Part shown: piece by piece, positions 24,734 to 34,077 of the stretch
Layout of the letters: each line of letters begins with the position of its first letter
How positions within the stretch are numbered: position 1 is the first letter of the stretch
Assembly (NCBI GenBank): GCA_047632435.1
Contig: JBLICU010000017.1
Location: 1-49,740 of the forward strand
Length of the DNA stretch: 49,740 nucleotides
Direction: 5' to 3'
Origin: JAMZMI01 sp047632435
GTDB lineage: Bacteria; Bacteroidota; Bacteroidia; Cytophagales; Cyclobacteriaceae
Translations under genes and position numbers: made by a program
The notes under the pieces: generated by a model
What the model saw: the letters and a program-made list of their open reading frames with translations, nothing else
What the model was told of the DNA's origin: nothing
Databases searched by the model: none

Positions 24734-24892
24734 ATGAAATACATCGAGCAATCTGCACTTTTTTTAATTCTGTTATTTTTGTTTGCACCGCTTGCATTTT
24801 TGTTAATGCCTCTGGTTGCCGCCATTCTTGTGGTATTGGCATTTGCAATGTTGTTTGGCGGATGGAAAATCAAGCATCATGGCATGGATTGA
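24734..24892 (+). CDS. 52-residue hydrophobic mini-protein
   Basis: ATG at 24734 to TGA at 24892 gives MKYIEQSALFLILLFLFAPL, then a second hydrophobic stretch (MPLVAAILVVLAFAMLF) and a basic tail GGWKIKHHGMD. It forms one long or two short membrane helices with a positively charged end. It is divergent from marR and begins about 200 bases beyond operator 2. I know no family. A coding reading is plausible because of the clean hydrophobic-to-basic pattern and lack of competing frames, but it is short and has no visible ribosome binding site. It may be a membrane accessory of the neighbouring efflux operon. Confidence 0.5.
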   Translation: MKYIEQSALFLILLFLFAPLAFLLMPLVAAILVVLAFAMLFGGWKIKHHGMD

Positions 24893-25131
24893 CAAGGTGA
24901 ATTGAACTAAAATACATTGGATTATGTCCAAACAAATAATGTTTGGTTCGAGTATTTTTGTGTTGAGCTAATGATCCGGTGATATCGGTGGCTCAGCAAC
25001 TTTTAGCTTTAACTTTAATTTTTATTTCAAGGAAGTATTTCTCCGACTAAACAGTTTATACTGCCAATAATCAAAATATTTAGGATTCTAGTCCAACACT
25101 TCGTTAACCCTTTCAGGAAAAATCAGAACGT

Positions 25132-26661
25132 ATGAAAATTCTATTTGCTGTATTAGCAATCTTGTCGGTTGATGTTATAAATGCTCAGAAGTTACCAACT
25201 ATGGTTTATGAGATTGACTTGAGTCAAAACCTTGATACATTTTTTGTTTCGTTGAAACCGGAAGGAAAGCTACCTAAATCAAGTAACATTTATCAGTTTG
25301 CAGCCACAGCCCCAGGCACTTATCAGACGATGAATGTCGGACGGTTGGTAAGTGACTTTAAAGCATTGGACAAAAAGGGGAGAGAGCTAAATGTTTCCAG
25401 AATTTCTATGAATCAATTTACAATTGATCAGCCAAATAAAATCAGCATAATCACCTACAAAGTGGCTGAAACATTTGATACCCAGCTAACCGAATTGCCC
25501 ATTTATATGATGGCTGGATCGTCCATCGAAATGGATCATGGGCTGATCAATACGCATACCATGGTTGGATATTTTGAAGGATACCAAAAGAGTCCGATCA
25601 AAATTAAAACTATTGGTCAGAAGGGTTGGGAAACAGGTACTGCTCTAAAAAAGGAAGGTGATTATTTTATCGCGGAAGATTTTGACGAAGCAGTTGACTC
25701 TCCGATATTAATGGGTAACCTTTCGTTTGCCGATACGGTAATTGCCGATACAAAAGTTGAGATCTACACCTACGCATTTAGTGGACAAATAAATTCAAAA
25801 ATGCTAATGGCGAACATGTCAGGGATGCTGGACGCCACACGAAAGTTTCTGGTGACCCTTCCGGTGGATCACTATACTTTTCTTTATTTCTTTGAGCCCA
25901 ATCTCCTCGGACAAACTGGTGCTTGGGAGCATTCGTATAGTTCAGAGTACGTGCTTACGGAGGAAGAACCTACCGATGATTTTATGGGGAGAGTAACAGA
26001 TATTGCTTCACATGAATTTTTTCATATAGTGACACCTTTAAATATTCACAGCGAGATTGTTGAGTCGTTCAATTTCGTTGAGCCCACCACGTCCATTCAC
26101 CTGTGGATGTACGAAGGAGTTACAGAATGGGCCTCACATATGCTACAATTTCGAGGAGGCATGGTTGATTTGGATGAGTACATAGAAACCGCATTGAATC
26201 ATAAAATGGTTGTTAGTGACAGTTATTTTGATTCATCCTGGAGTTTAAAAAAAATATCAGATGAAAGTTTCAAAGGAGGTGAGGGAGCCAAGCAGTACGG
26301 CAATATTTATTACAAAGGATCACTGGTCGCCAGTTTGCTTGACATAAGATTACTAGAACTGTCAGACGGTAAATATGGCTTGAGAGAGCTGATAATAGAA
26401 CTTATTGCAAAATATGGAAAAGGTAATCCGGTCTCTGAGCAAAACTTCTTTGATGATATTGCCCAGCTATCGTTCTCCGAGATTCGTGAATTTTTCACTT
26501 TATATGTGTTAGAAAGTAATCCATTGCCTTTTGAGGAATACTTTGCCAAAATTGGGTTGAGTTTTGAACCCGATGAGTTTGGACGTGAGAAAGTTTCAAA
26601 AATGAAAAATATGACCCCAGAGCAGCAAAAGTTGTATGAAGCCTGGAGTAGGAATATGTGA
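25132..26661 (+). CDS. M61-like (glycyl aminopeptidase-type) metallopeptidase, secreted
   Basis: A 509-residue protein with a cleavable signal peptide (MKILFAVLAILSVDVINAQ). The N-terminal beta domain (about 25-180) matches the M61 pattern, and the zinc motif is HEFFH at 294-298, followed by LWMYEGVTEWASH holding the likely third ligand at Glu328 or Glu332. Classical M61 enzymes end in a PDZ domain; here only about 100 helical residues follow the catalytic part and no PDZ pattern is seen, so this is a PDZ-less form. It is probably periplasmic or exported. It stands alone, with the DUF4494 gene convergent. Confidence 0.88.
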   Translation: MKILFAVLAILSVDVINAQKLPTMVYEIDLSQNLDTFFVSLKPEGKLPKSSNIYQFAATAPGTYQTMNVGRLVSDFKALDKKGRELNVSRISMNQFTIDQPNKISIITYKVAETFDTQLTELPIYMMAGSSIEMDHGLINTHTMVGYFEGYQKSPIKIKTIGQKGWETGTALKKEGDYFIAEDFDEAVDSPILMGNLSFADTVIADTKVEIYTYAFSGQINSKMLMANMSGMLDATRKFLVTLPVDHYTFLYFFEPNLLGQTGAWEHSYSSEYVLTEEEPTDDFMGRVTDIASHEFFHIVTPLNIHSEIVESFNFVEPTTSIHLWMYEGVTEWASHMLQFRGGMVDLDEYIETALNHKMVVSDSYFDSSWSLKKISDESFKGGEGAKQYGNIYYKGSLVASLLDIRLLELSDGKYGLRELIIELIAKYGKGNPVSEQNFFDDIAQLSFSEIREFFTLYVLESNPLPFEEYFAKIGLSFEPDEFGREKVSKMKNMTPEQQKLYEAWSRNM

Positions 26662-26668
26662 GTGAATT

Positions 26669-27148
26669 CTAATTAACAACCTCACTCAATGGCTTCAAAT
26701 TTGAAGGAATGCGTTCTTCTCCATATTCAAATACATCCATAATTTTAGTAAGTGTTACAGAAGGGATGGAATAAGGTACCAACATCGACTTCAAGTATTC
26801 ATTGACTTTATTGACGCACTCGTTGATATTGTCAGCAGCCACCAGGAAATAATTGTTGATTTTAACTTCTTTCTCAGAGTCACCGTCTACAGAAACGTAA
26901 ACAACTTTTGCTTTCCACCATTCTTCGGCGGTTTCGTTTTCTTCTTTGATAATTTCAGAAATATTGGTTTTTGAGATCAATGTCACCGCAAATTCAGCCC
27001 GTATGTCGCGTTCCATGGCTTCATAGATTCTGGCTTCAGCCTCCGTGTAGGAAAGAGCATCAACCAAATAGGCTTCAGTGACTTGTTTCAGCATGCCATT
27101 TTCTTGCTCTTTATTGTATTTTATTTTACAGGTGTACCAGATCTTCAT
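26669..27148 (-). CDS. DUF4494 protein
   Basis: A 159-residue protein matching the DUF4494 family of Bacteroidota. WYTCKIKYNKEQENG leads to VTEAYLVDALSYTEAEARI, and the central part is hydrophilic with AEEWWKAKVVYVSVDGDSEKE. It has no signal peptide or membrane segment, so it is cytosolic. No function is known. It is transcribed toward the M61 gene, with seven bases between the two stops; the upstream gap to the FMN reductase is about 80 bases, in the same orientation, so the two may share a transcript. Confidence 0.9.
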   Translation of the reverse strand: MKIWYTCKIKYNKEQENGMLKQVTEAYLVDALSYTEAEARIYEAMERDIRAEFAVTLISKTNISEIIKEENETAEEWWKAKVVYVSVDGDSEKEVKINNYFLVAADNINECVNKVNEYLKSMLVPYSIPSVTLTKIMDVFEYGEERIPSNLKPLSEVVN

Positions 27149-27228
27149 TCGAGTTGTTTTTGAGATTTTATAAGGGGTGCAAATATAATTTTTTGACCCA
27201 CTAGATATTAGATCAAAGTAGATTATTT

Positions 27229-27756
27229 CTAAAATCCAACAAACAAATCGACTTGCTCTTGTAGCAATTGAATATAAAGATCATTTGTGATTTTCCATTC
27301 AGCATTCGTATTGGCTTCAATTCTGGCAAGTTTTACTTTTTGGGCCAAAACGTGCATCCCGCAATAGTTGAAAATATCGGTTAAATGACTCAAGGCAAGT
27401 CCACCCCCCTGGATGCCGGACGACAAACCAACGAGTGCACACTTTTTATTCATGAAAGTATGGGGATATTCTAATCCATCAATAAAAGCCTTCAGCACGC
27501 CAGGGAAAGAGCCATTGTATTCAGGAACTACAAACACAAATTTGGTATTTTCCATCATGATTTTCCGGAATCGGTTGAAGACTTCATTTTTTCCTGAGTT
27601 TTCATATAGTGCCGAAACTATAAAGTCATTTGGCAAATCCTTCAAATCAATGATCTGACTTTCTTCACCTTTTTCTTTGAGCAGGGTTTGATATTGTTCA
27701 CATATTTTGAGGGTTACAGAATCTGCTCGATTGGTACTGCTTACGATTGTAATCAT
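27229..27756 (-). CDS. NAD(P)H-dependent FMN reductase
   Basis: A 175-residue flavodoxin-fold reductase. ITIVSSTNRADSVTLKI forms the FMN phosphate loop, VVPEYNGSFPGVLKAFIDGL is the flavin-binding signature, and VGLSSGIQGGG follows. These enzymes reduce FMN, quinones or azo compounds with NAD(P)H in the cytosol. Length is normal for the family. It lies about 128 bases from the divergent SDR and 80 bases upstream of DUF4494. Its physiological substrate is not evident. Confidence 0.93.
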   Translation of the reverse strand: MITIVSSTNRADSVTLKICEQYQTLLKEKGEESQIIDLKDLPNDFIVSALYENSGKNEVFNRFRKIMMENTKFVFVVPEYNGSFPGVLKAFIDGLEYPHTFMNKKCALVGLSSGIQGGGLALSHLTDIFNYCGMHVLAQKVKLARIEANTNAEWKITNDLYIQLLQEQVDLFVGF

Positions 27757-27883
27757 TGACTTAATTTATATTGTATTCAACAGAACCAATGTCGTCCTGT
27801 TTAGTTTTGGGATTAAAAATAAAATGGTTGAATATTGCGTTTCACTATTCAATTAAATCATCTCATCAAAAACAGCTATTTCT

Positions 27884-28585
27884 ATGCTGAAAGGCAAAAA
27901 TGCAATTGTAACAGGAGTAAGTAAAGGAATCGGACTGGAAACTGTAAAACAGCTTTTGGAGGCAGGAGTGAAAGTTGCAGGATGGAGCCGTCAAAAACCA
28001 GCTTTCGAACATCCTGATTTTCATTTTATCAAAGCTGATGTAAGTAGTTGGGAGGAAGTTCAAAACGCTCATGCGGAATCTGTAAAATGCATTGGTTCGG
28101 ATATCCATTTTCTAATCAATAATGCCGGTTATGGTGTGATGGGTTCCATCGAGGATATAAGCATTGAAGACTGGAAAGGAATGTTTGATGTGAATGTTCA
28201 CGGTCTGATGTATTGCACCAAAATGGTGGTGCCGGATATGAAACGAATGGATCAAGGACACATTATCAATGTCAGCTCCATTGCCGGTTTGAACGGCATT
28301 CAGAAGATGAGCGGATATGTGGCAACCAAACATGCTGTCACAGGATTCGGCCATTCCTTGATGATGGAGCTGAGGGATTGGGGTATCAAAGTAACCAATG
28401 TCTATCCTGGTAGCGTTCAAACTAATTTCTTCGATGGCATTGACGCTATTCAGGCCAATGAAAATATGATGCGCCCTGAGGATATTGCCAAAACTGTTGT
28501 GGAGTTGCTGGATACGCATCCTAATTATCTGCCAGTGGATATTGAACTTCGCCCACTCAGACCAAAAGGAAAACCTCAACAATAA
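27884..28585 (+). CDS. Short-chain dehydrogenase/reductase, first gene of the gld operon
   Basis: A 233-residue classical SDR: VTGVSKGIGLETV (cofactor loop), NNAGYGVMG, then NVSSIAGLNG and the catalytic YVATK, with PGSVQTNFF. It resembles YdfG-type 3-hydroxy-acid or serine dehydrogenases, although the substrate is not shown. Its TAA is followed directly by the ATG of gldA, so it opens a five-gene transcript. SDR genes beside gliding genes have no known mechanistic link; a shared promoter alone does not imply one. Confidence 0.9.
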   Translation: MLKGKNAIVTGVSKGIGLETVKQLLEAGVKVAGWSRQKPAFEHPDFHFIKADVSSWEEVQNAHAESVKCIGSDIHFLINNAGYGVMGSIEDISIEDWKGMFDVNVHGLMYCTKMVVPDMKRMDQGHIINVSSIAGLNGIQKMSGYVATKHAVTGFGHSLMMELRDWGIKVTNVYPGSVQTNFFDGIDAIQANENMMRPEDIAKTVVELLDTHPNYLPVDIELRPLRPKGKPQQ

Positions 28586-29500
28586 ATGTCTGTTTTCATT
28601 AAGGGTTTAACCAAAATGTATGGTTCGCAAAGGGCTGTAGACGCTATTAGCTTCGAAGCTCCGAACGGGAAGGTCACGGGTTTTTTGGGGCCGAACGGAG
28701 CAGGTAAATCCACAACAATGAAAATGGCAGTTGGCTACATTCGTCCAACAAATGGCACAATTGAATTAGACGGAATCTCGGTTTCAGATGATCCATTGGC
28801 AGTAAAAAAGATCACAGGTTATTTGCCAGAGCATAATCCACTTTATCACGACATGTACATTCGTGAATTTCTGAGATTTATAGGTGGAGCGTATGGCCTC
28901 AAGGCTTCAAGATTGAAAAACAGGGTGGAGGAGATGATTGAAATTGTTGGACTTCAGCGTGAACGCAAAAAGAAAATTGGTAATCTTTCCAAAGGTTATC
29001 GTCAGCGTGTTGGCCTGGCTCAGGCGCTGATTCATGATCCATCAGTGCTCATTTTGGATGAACCCACGACAGGCCTTGATCCCAATCAAATTATTGAAAT
29101 CAGAGAGGTTATCAAAAACATAAGTACGGATAAAACTGTCATACTCTCCACGCATATCATGCAGGAAGTGGAGGCCATATGTGACAAAGTGGTGATCATT
29201 GATAAAGGTCAAATTGTAGCTGATGATAAATTGAGCGTGCTCAAAGAAGGTATGAATGATACAAATGGCATTATCATCACGTTTGAAAATGAGATTGAAG
29301 TTTCACTTTTTGCGGAAAAAGGATTTGTTGCAAAACCATATGGTGAAAATGCCTACTTGATTGAATCCGACAGAAGTGATTTGCGAGCGGAGCTTCTTAA
29401 AATAACTTCGGAAAATGACTTGCCTTTGGTCAGTTTGACAAAGGCACACAAGTCGCTTGAAGAAATTTTCCACAGGCTTACTCAAAATCAGAAATCATGA
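28586..29500 (+). CDS. gldA: Gliding motility ABC transporter ATP-binding protein GldA
   Basis: A 304-residue ABC ATPase. Walker A is GPNGAGKST (35-43), the signature is LSKGYRQRVGLAQAL, Walker B is LILDEPTTGLD and the switch His lies in LSTHIMQEV. The C-terminal region (from about residue 220) is the GldA/CcmA-type extension. With GldF and GldG it forms an ABC-2 transporter needed for gliding in Flavobacterium, with an uncertain substrate. Stop overlaps gldF as ATGA. In Flavobacterium gldA is, as I recall, separate from gldFG; here all three are contiguous. Confidence 0.92.
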   Translation: MSVFIKGLTKMYGSQRAVDAISFEAPNGKVTGFLGPNGAGKSTTMKMAVGYIRPTNGTIELDGISVSDDPLAVKKITGYLPEHNPLYHDMYIREFLRFIGGAYGLKASRLKNRVEEMIEIVGLQRERKKKIGNLSKGYRQRVGLAQALIHDPSVLILDEPTTGLDPNQIIEIREVIKNISTDKTVILSTHIMQEVEAICDKVVIIDKGQIVADDKLSVLKEGMNDTNGIIITFENEIEVSLFAEKGFVAKPYGENAYLIESDRSDLRAELLKITSENDLPLVSLTKAHKSLEEIFHRLTQNQKS

Positions 29501-30222
29501 TCAGCATATTTTTGAAAGAAATCAATGAGTTTTTGGATTCACTTATCGCATATGTAGTGATCGGCGTATTTCTGATTGGAATTGGTCTTCTGATGTGGGT
29601 TTTTCCTGATACCAATGTTTTGGATTATGGTTATGCCAGTATGGAGCCTGTTTTTTCCCTTGGGCCTTATGTTTTCATGTTTTTGATTCCGGCCATCACT
29701 ATGAAATCTTTTGCAGAAGAGCGCAGAAACGGAACACTGGAATTATTATACACCTTGCCATTCAAAGAAATTGACGTGATTTTGGGAAAATTTTTTGCTG
29801 GCTATTTTCTAGTCTTTTTCTCAATAATCCCCACTCTTGTTTATTATTATTCGTTGAGTCAACTCGGCAATCCTACCGGAAATTTGGATATGCCTGGAAT
29901 ATTAGGATCTTATATTGGGTTACTGCTTTTGGGCGGTGTATTTACGAGTATCGGTATTCTTGCATCCGCGCTTACAGGAAATCAGATTGTCTCATTCATA
30001 TTATCGGCATTTATATGTTTCCTCCTTTATGCCGGATTTGATTCCATTGCAGCTATTGACAATTGGTCGGGCTGGTCTCAAACCATATCAGGATTGGGCA
30101 TCATGGCTCACTATGCTTCCATGAGTAGGGGTTTAATAGATTTAATAGATTTAGCGTATTTCATTGGAGTGATAGCCATTATTTTGATGATTACTAAACT
30201 AATCTTGGGTTTGAAAAAATGA
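29497..30222 (+). CDS. gldF: Gliding motility ABC permease GldF
   Basis: A 241-residue ABC-2 permease with six hydrophobic segments, beginning MISIFLKEINEFLDSLIAYV. The stretch FAEERRNGTLELLYTLPF is the conserved cytoplasmic coupling motif of this permease group. It forms the membrane channel with GldA as ATPase and GldG as periplasmic/membrane partner. Both ends overlap neighbours by ATGA, so translation is tightly coupled. Inner membrane location is clear; the transported material is unknown. Confidence 0.92.
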   Translation: MISIFLKEINEFLDSLIAYVVIGVFLIGIGLLMWVFPDTNVLDYGYASMEPVFSLGPYVFMFLIPAITMKSFAEERRNGTLELLYTLPFKEIDVILGKFFAGYFLVFFSIIPTLVYYYSLSQLGNPTGNLDMPGILGSYIGLLLLGGVFTSIGILASALTGNQIVSFILSAFICFLLYAGFDSIAAIDNWSGWSQTISGLGIMAHYASMSRGLIDLIDLAYFIGVIAIILMITKLILGLKK

Positions 30223-31904
30223 TAAACCTTGGAAGTCATCGGTTGAATTTAGTGCTGCAGGCAGCCATCACACTGGCCGTGGTTTGGTTGGTTTTTCAAT
30301 TAGCTAGTCAATTTCGAGTTAGAATTGATATGACAGAGGAAAACCGATTCAGCCTATCGGAACAAACCAAAAATCTGCTTTCGAGATTGGACGAAGACGT
30401 CTATATAGAGGTCTATCTGGCAGGAGAACTACCTTCGAATTTTCTCAGATTTCAAAAGTCGATACAAGAGACACTTGAAGAGTTTTCGATCAATGCAAGG
30501 ACCAATATCAATTTTAAATTCATTGATCCCTCTCTCGCGAAAAGTGCACAGGCAAGGAATAAATATTATCAGGACTTGATTCAAAGAGGACTTCAACCAA
30601 CCAATCTGAACTACTCTCAAAATGGGCAATCTTCACAAAAATGGGTTTTTCCGGGAGTTATTTTAGCTTATAAGGGAAGAGAAATTAGCATTAATTTATT
30701 GAAGGGAAATCGTACAACTTCTCCTGATGAGATGATCAATCAATCCATAGAAGGTTTGGAGTATGAGTTAGCCAGTGGAATCATTCAGCTTTCAGACCTG
30801 AGAAGAAAAAAAGTTGGATTGATCATGGGTCACCAAGAACCGGATACTGCCCAATTGGCTGGTTTTACGAATTTGATTTTATCAAAATATGACCTTTTTA
30901 AATTGAATTTGAAAGAGAAAACCACAGCCATTACCGGTTATGATTTACTCGTATTGGCAAAGCCAGTAACTAAATTTTCAAATCAGGAAAAATACCTTCT
31001 GGATCAATATGTGATGAAGGGTGGCAAGTTGCTTTTATTTCTCGATGCACTGCGCGTGAACATGGATAGTGCTTCCGGTGAAGGAACGGTTGCCATTCCT
31101 TATGAAACTAATTTGACTGATCTGTTATTTAAATATGGGGTAAGGATCAATCAGAATTATGTTGCTGATTTGAATTGTGGTGACTTTCCGATTGTGGCGG
31201 GTAACATGGGCAATCAGCCACAAATTCGGATGTTACCATGGCCTTATTTCCCCATTATCGCCAATTATGGGGATCATCCTGTAGTCAAAAATCTGGATGC
31301 AGTCATGGTTCGATTTGCATCAACTATTGATACTGTGAAAGCTGTCGGAATAAGAAAAACACCATTGCTGTTAACATCAGCACACTCAAAAGTTTTAGGT
31401 TCACCAGTTCAGGTGAGTTTCAATGATCTCAAGTCTGATTTGCTTCCGGATAAATTTCAATCTGGTCCGCAGGCTGTTGGATATCTGTTGGAAGGAGCTT
31501 TTACTTCTTTGTACAAAAACAAATTTCCCCCAAAAGGGATGGATAGGAATGAGATGATTGAGGATGGTGAGTCATCTAAAATTGCCGTGATAGCAGATGG
31601 AGATCTCATCCGAAATGAATTGAGTCTGGAGGATGGTAAGCCACTTGGCTTAGGTGTGGAACCTTATAGTCAAACCCGATATGCCAATGAAGATTTGATT
31701 ATGAATCTGGTAGATTATCTCATGGATGATGAAGGCATCATTCAGTCAAGAACTAAGGAAATAAAAATTCGCCCACTAGACAAGGTGAAAATCAAGGAAG
31801 AACGTCTCAAATGGCAAATCATTAATTTGGGTGTCCCTATCACGTTGTTATTGTTGTTTGGTTTGGTCAAAGCAATTATTAGAAAGAAACAAAATCAAGC
31901 TTGA
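30219..31904 (+). CDS. gldG: Gliding motility protein GldG
   Basis: A 561-residue protein with one N-terminal helix (about 12-30), a long periplasmic ABC-transport-auxiliary region (FRVRIDMTEENRFSLSEQTK near the start, GHQEPDTAQ mid-protein, a MKGGKLLLFLDAL block) and a C-terminal helix near 535-553 (IINLGVPITLLLLFGLV). This is the GldG architecture. It is translated with overlap to gldF, and its TGA overlaps the start of the next gene. The conserved domain is shared with non-gliding ABC exporters, so a gliding role is inferred from the phylum and from gldA/gldF. Confidence 0.92.
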   Translation: MINLGSHRLNLVLQAAITLAVVWLVFQLASQFRVRIDMTEENRFSLSEQTKNLLSRLDEDVYIEVYLAGELPSNFLRFQKSIQETLEEFSINARTNINFKFIDPSLAKSAQARNKYYQDLIQRGLQPTNLNYSQNGQSSQKWVFPGVILAYKGREISINLLKGNRTTSPDEMINQSIEGLEYELASGIIQLSDLRRKKVGLIMGHQEPDTAQLAGFTNLILSKYDLFKLNLKEKTTAITGYDLLVLAKPVTKFSNQEKYLLDQYVMKGGKLLLFLDALRVNMDSASGEGTVAIPYETNLTDLLFKYGVRINQNYVADLNCGDFPIVAGNMGNQPQIRMLPWPYFPIIANYGDHPVVKNLDAVMVRFASTIDTVKAVGIRKTPLLLTSAHSKVLGSPVQVSFNDLKSDLLPDKFQSGPQAVGYLLEGAFTSLYKNKFPPKGMDRNEMIEDGESSKIAVIADGDLIRNELSLEDGKPLGLGVEPYSQTRYANEDLIMNLVDYLMDDEGIIQSRTKEIKIRPLDKVKIKEERLKWQIINLGVPITLLLLFGLVKAIIRKKQNQA

Positions 31905-32800
31905 TGAAAAGGAAAAATAAACGACTTTTTGTGATCTTGGGTTTGGTGCTTGTGGCTAACCTATGTTTTGTTTTTCTTCCAAACAAGGGGTCACAACTAA
32001 ATTATAATGAATCCATGTTTACCGTCATGGATACGGCTTCCATTTCGAATATCCGTTTCTTCAATGATGTATCAACTGTTGAATTGGCTAAAACCGAGGA
32101 CGGCTGGGAGCTGAATGGAAGATATCCGGTGGATGAAGGATTGCGTAGACTCCTTTTTTCTATCCTTCAAAGGGTAAGAGTGAAAAGACCAGTCAATGAG
32201 CAGGTTAAGTCCGGAATGATCATTGATATCAATGGAGAGCAATTTTCGGTTTCTGGAAATGCAACAAAGACTAAAACATTTTTTACAAAAGGAGATCAAT
32301 CCTACGAAGTTGAGATCCCAGGTTACCGTGACTATCTGGCCAATATTTTTGAGCTGAATTTGGATCAGTGGAGGGACAGATTGGTGTATAATGGTAGCTG
32401 GAGAACCATCCAAAATCTTAAATTGGACTATCCCCAATCAGATGAATATGATTTTGATATTCGTTTCAATGAGCAATTTTTTGCAGTAGGTGGAGTGGAA
32501 AGAATTGACTCCTCGGCGGTCATAGATTACCTTAACCAATTCCAATATTTGCAGGCAAACGAGCGGGTGAGTCCTGGCAGATTTCCAAAATATGATAGTT
32601 TGGCTCAGACACAACCTCTGGCAATACTCACACTAGAATCGATCAATTACTCAGCCCCAGAAGTTTTAATGATTTATCCAGCTTTAGACAATGAAAGATT
32701 TCATTTGGTTAAAAACATTGCAAATGAAATGGTCATTTTTGACCAAAAAAGAGTGATTAATATTATGAAGCAACAAAAGGATTTTAAACTTGATGAGTGA
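31904..32800 (+). CDS. DUF4340-like protein, partner of the GldAFG transporter
   Basis: A 298-residue protein with one N-terminal membrane helix (LFVILGLVLVANLCFVFLP) and a periplasmic remainder. The conserved region around DTASISNIRF and ELAKTEDGWELNGRYPVDEG is typical of DUF4340 proteins. Outside Bacteroidota, DUF4340 genes commonly follow ABC-2 permease-GldG genes, so this completes an exporter set. An in-frame TTG lies one codon before; the ATG at 31904 overlaps the gldG stop. Function beyond association is unknown. Confidence 0.75.
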   Translation: MKRKNKRLFVILGLVLVANLCFVFLPNKGSQLNYNESMFTVMDTASISNIRFFNDVSTVELAKTEDGWELNGRYPVDEGLRRLLFSILQRVRVKRPVNEQVKSGMIIDINGEQFSVSGNATKTKTFFTKGDQSYEVEIPGYRDYLANIFELNLDQWRDRLVYNGSWRTIQNLKLDYPQSDEYDFDIRFNEQFFAVGGVERIDSSAVIDYLNQFQYLQANERVSPGRFPKYDSLAQTQPLAILTLESINYSAPEVLMIYPALDNERFHLVKNIANEMVIFDQKRVINIMKQQKDFKLDE

Positions 32801-32836
32801 GTCTGATTTTAAGGCTGTTTTATCAACTTTTGTTCT

Positions 32837-32844
32837 TAAATTTG
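32837..32844 (+). promoter_or_regulatory. Candidate -7 box for dnaN
   Basis: TAAATTTG fits TAnnTTTG exactly, about 100 bases before the dnaN ATG in a 145-base gap. A T-rich stretch lies near the expected -33 site, but TTTG itself is not well placed. It would separate dnaN from the gld operon. Confidence 0.35.
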
Positions 32845-32945
32845 ACGCCCAAATCCAAATTCAAAAGACTACAAGTTTATTGAATATTATCAATGTAATT
32901 TTCATCAAGAAAATGTCATTGACGACCTAATAAATATATAGATAT

Positions 32946-34070
32946 ATGAAATTTATAGTATCCTCGTCGTATTTGCTAAAGCAACTTTCTACAATTAACG
33001 GGGTTATCACGACCAATCCAGTTGTGCCAATTCTTGAAAACTTCTTGTTTGAGATCCATCAAGGAACACTCACCATTACTGCTTCTGATCTTCAGACAAG
33101 TATGATCACCGAGATAGAAGTTGAAGCAAAAGAGGATGGAAGTATTGCCATACCAGCTAAAATTTTATTGGAAACATTAAGGAATCTACCGGAGCAGCCT
33201 GTGACCTTTACCATTGACTCTGATACCTATAGCATAGAGATCAATTCTGACAATGGTCGATACAAATTATCAGGAGAAAATGCAACGGATTTCCCTAAGG
33301 TACCTGCTGTATCTGATGGATATGCGGTGAATATGTCTTCGGGAGTTTTAGCCCAAGCTATAAACAACACGATTTTTGCGACCAGCAATGATGAGCTTCG
33401 GCCTGCAATGACTGGAGTCTATGTGAAGTTGGATGAAACCAACACTACATTCGTTGCGACGGACAGTCACAGACTCATAAGATACCGTAGAGTAGATGTA
33501 GCTGCTGATATGGCGCATAGCATGATCATACCAAGGAAGGCGTTGACTTTACTGAAGTCTACATTGCCTTCCGAAAATACAAACGTGAATGTGGAATTCA
33601 ATGCATCAAACGCATTCTTCAATTTCAACAATGTGAAGATGATTTGTCGTTTAATCGATGAGAGATTCCCTGATTATGAAAATGTAATTCCAGTAGATAA
33701 CAAAAATATCGTTGTGATCAATAAGTCATCTTTATTAGGCTCATTGAAAAGAATTGCGATTTATGCTAATAAGACAACTCATCAGGTTAGACTAAAAGTG
33801 ACAGGAAGTGAGTTGATGATTTCAGCGGAAGATTTAGATTTTTCAAACGAAGCAAACGAAAGACTTTCATGCGAACATGATGGTGAAGATATCGAAATTG
33901 GATTCAATGCGAAGTTTTTGATAGAAATGCTAAGCAATCTGAATGCAGATGAGTTGACGTTAAAACTAAGTGCGCCTAACAAAGCAGGTTTAATTTCTCC
34001 GAATGATAAGGACGAAAATGAGGACATCCTAATGCTCGTCATGCCTGTCATGTTGAATAATCAGGTTTAA
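32946..34070 (+). CDS. dnaN: DNA polymerase III beta subunit (sliding clamp)
   Basis: A 374-residue clamp protein made of three similar domains. Typical blocks are KFIVSSSYLLKQLSTINGVI at the start, VPILENFLFEI, TDFPKVP, ATDSHRLIRYRRV, RLIDERFPDYENVIP and the C-terminal LMLVMPVMLNNQV. It encircles DNA and tethers Pol III. It is not next to dnaA or recF here, and instead follows the gld operon, a linkage I recall from other Bacteroidota. It ends in a strong terminator. Confidence 0.97.
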   Translation: MKFIVSSSYLLKQLSTINGVITTNPVVPILENFLFEIHQGTLTITASDLQTSMITEIEVEAKEDGSIAIPAKILLETLRNLPEQPVTFTIDSDTYSIEINSDNGRYKLSGENATDFPKVPAVSDGYAVNMSSGVLAQAINNTIFATSNDELRPAMTGVYVKLDETNTTFVATDSHRLIRYRRVDVAADMAHSMIIPRKALTLLKSTLPSENTNVNVEFNASNAFFNFNNVKMICRLIDERFPDYENVIPVDNKNIVVINKSSLLGSLKRIAIYANKTTHQVRLKVTGSELMISAEDLDFSNEANERLSCEHDGEDIEIGFNAKFLIEMLSNLNADELTLKLSAPNKAGLISPNDKDENEDILMLVMPVMLNNQV

Positions 34071-34077
34071 GAAAATG

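Noticed and set aside
28112..28582. 156-codon minus-strand open frame
   Set aside because: Antisense to the SDR before gldA; the plus strand carries the complete SDR motif set.
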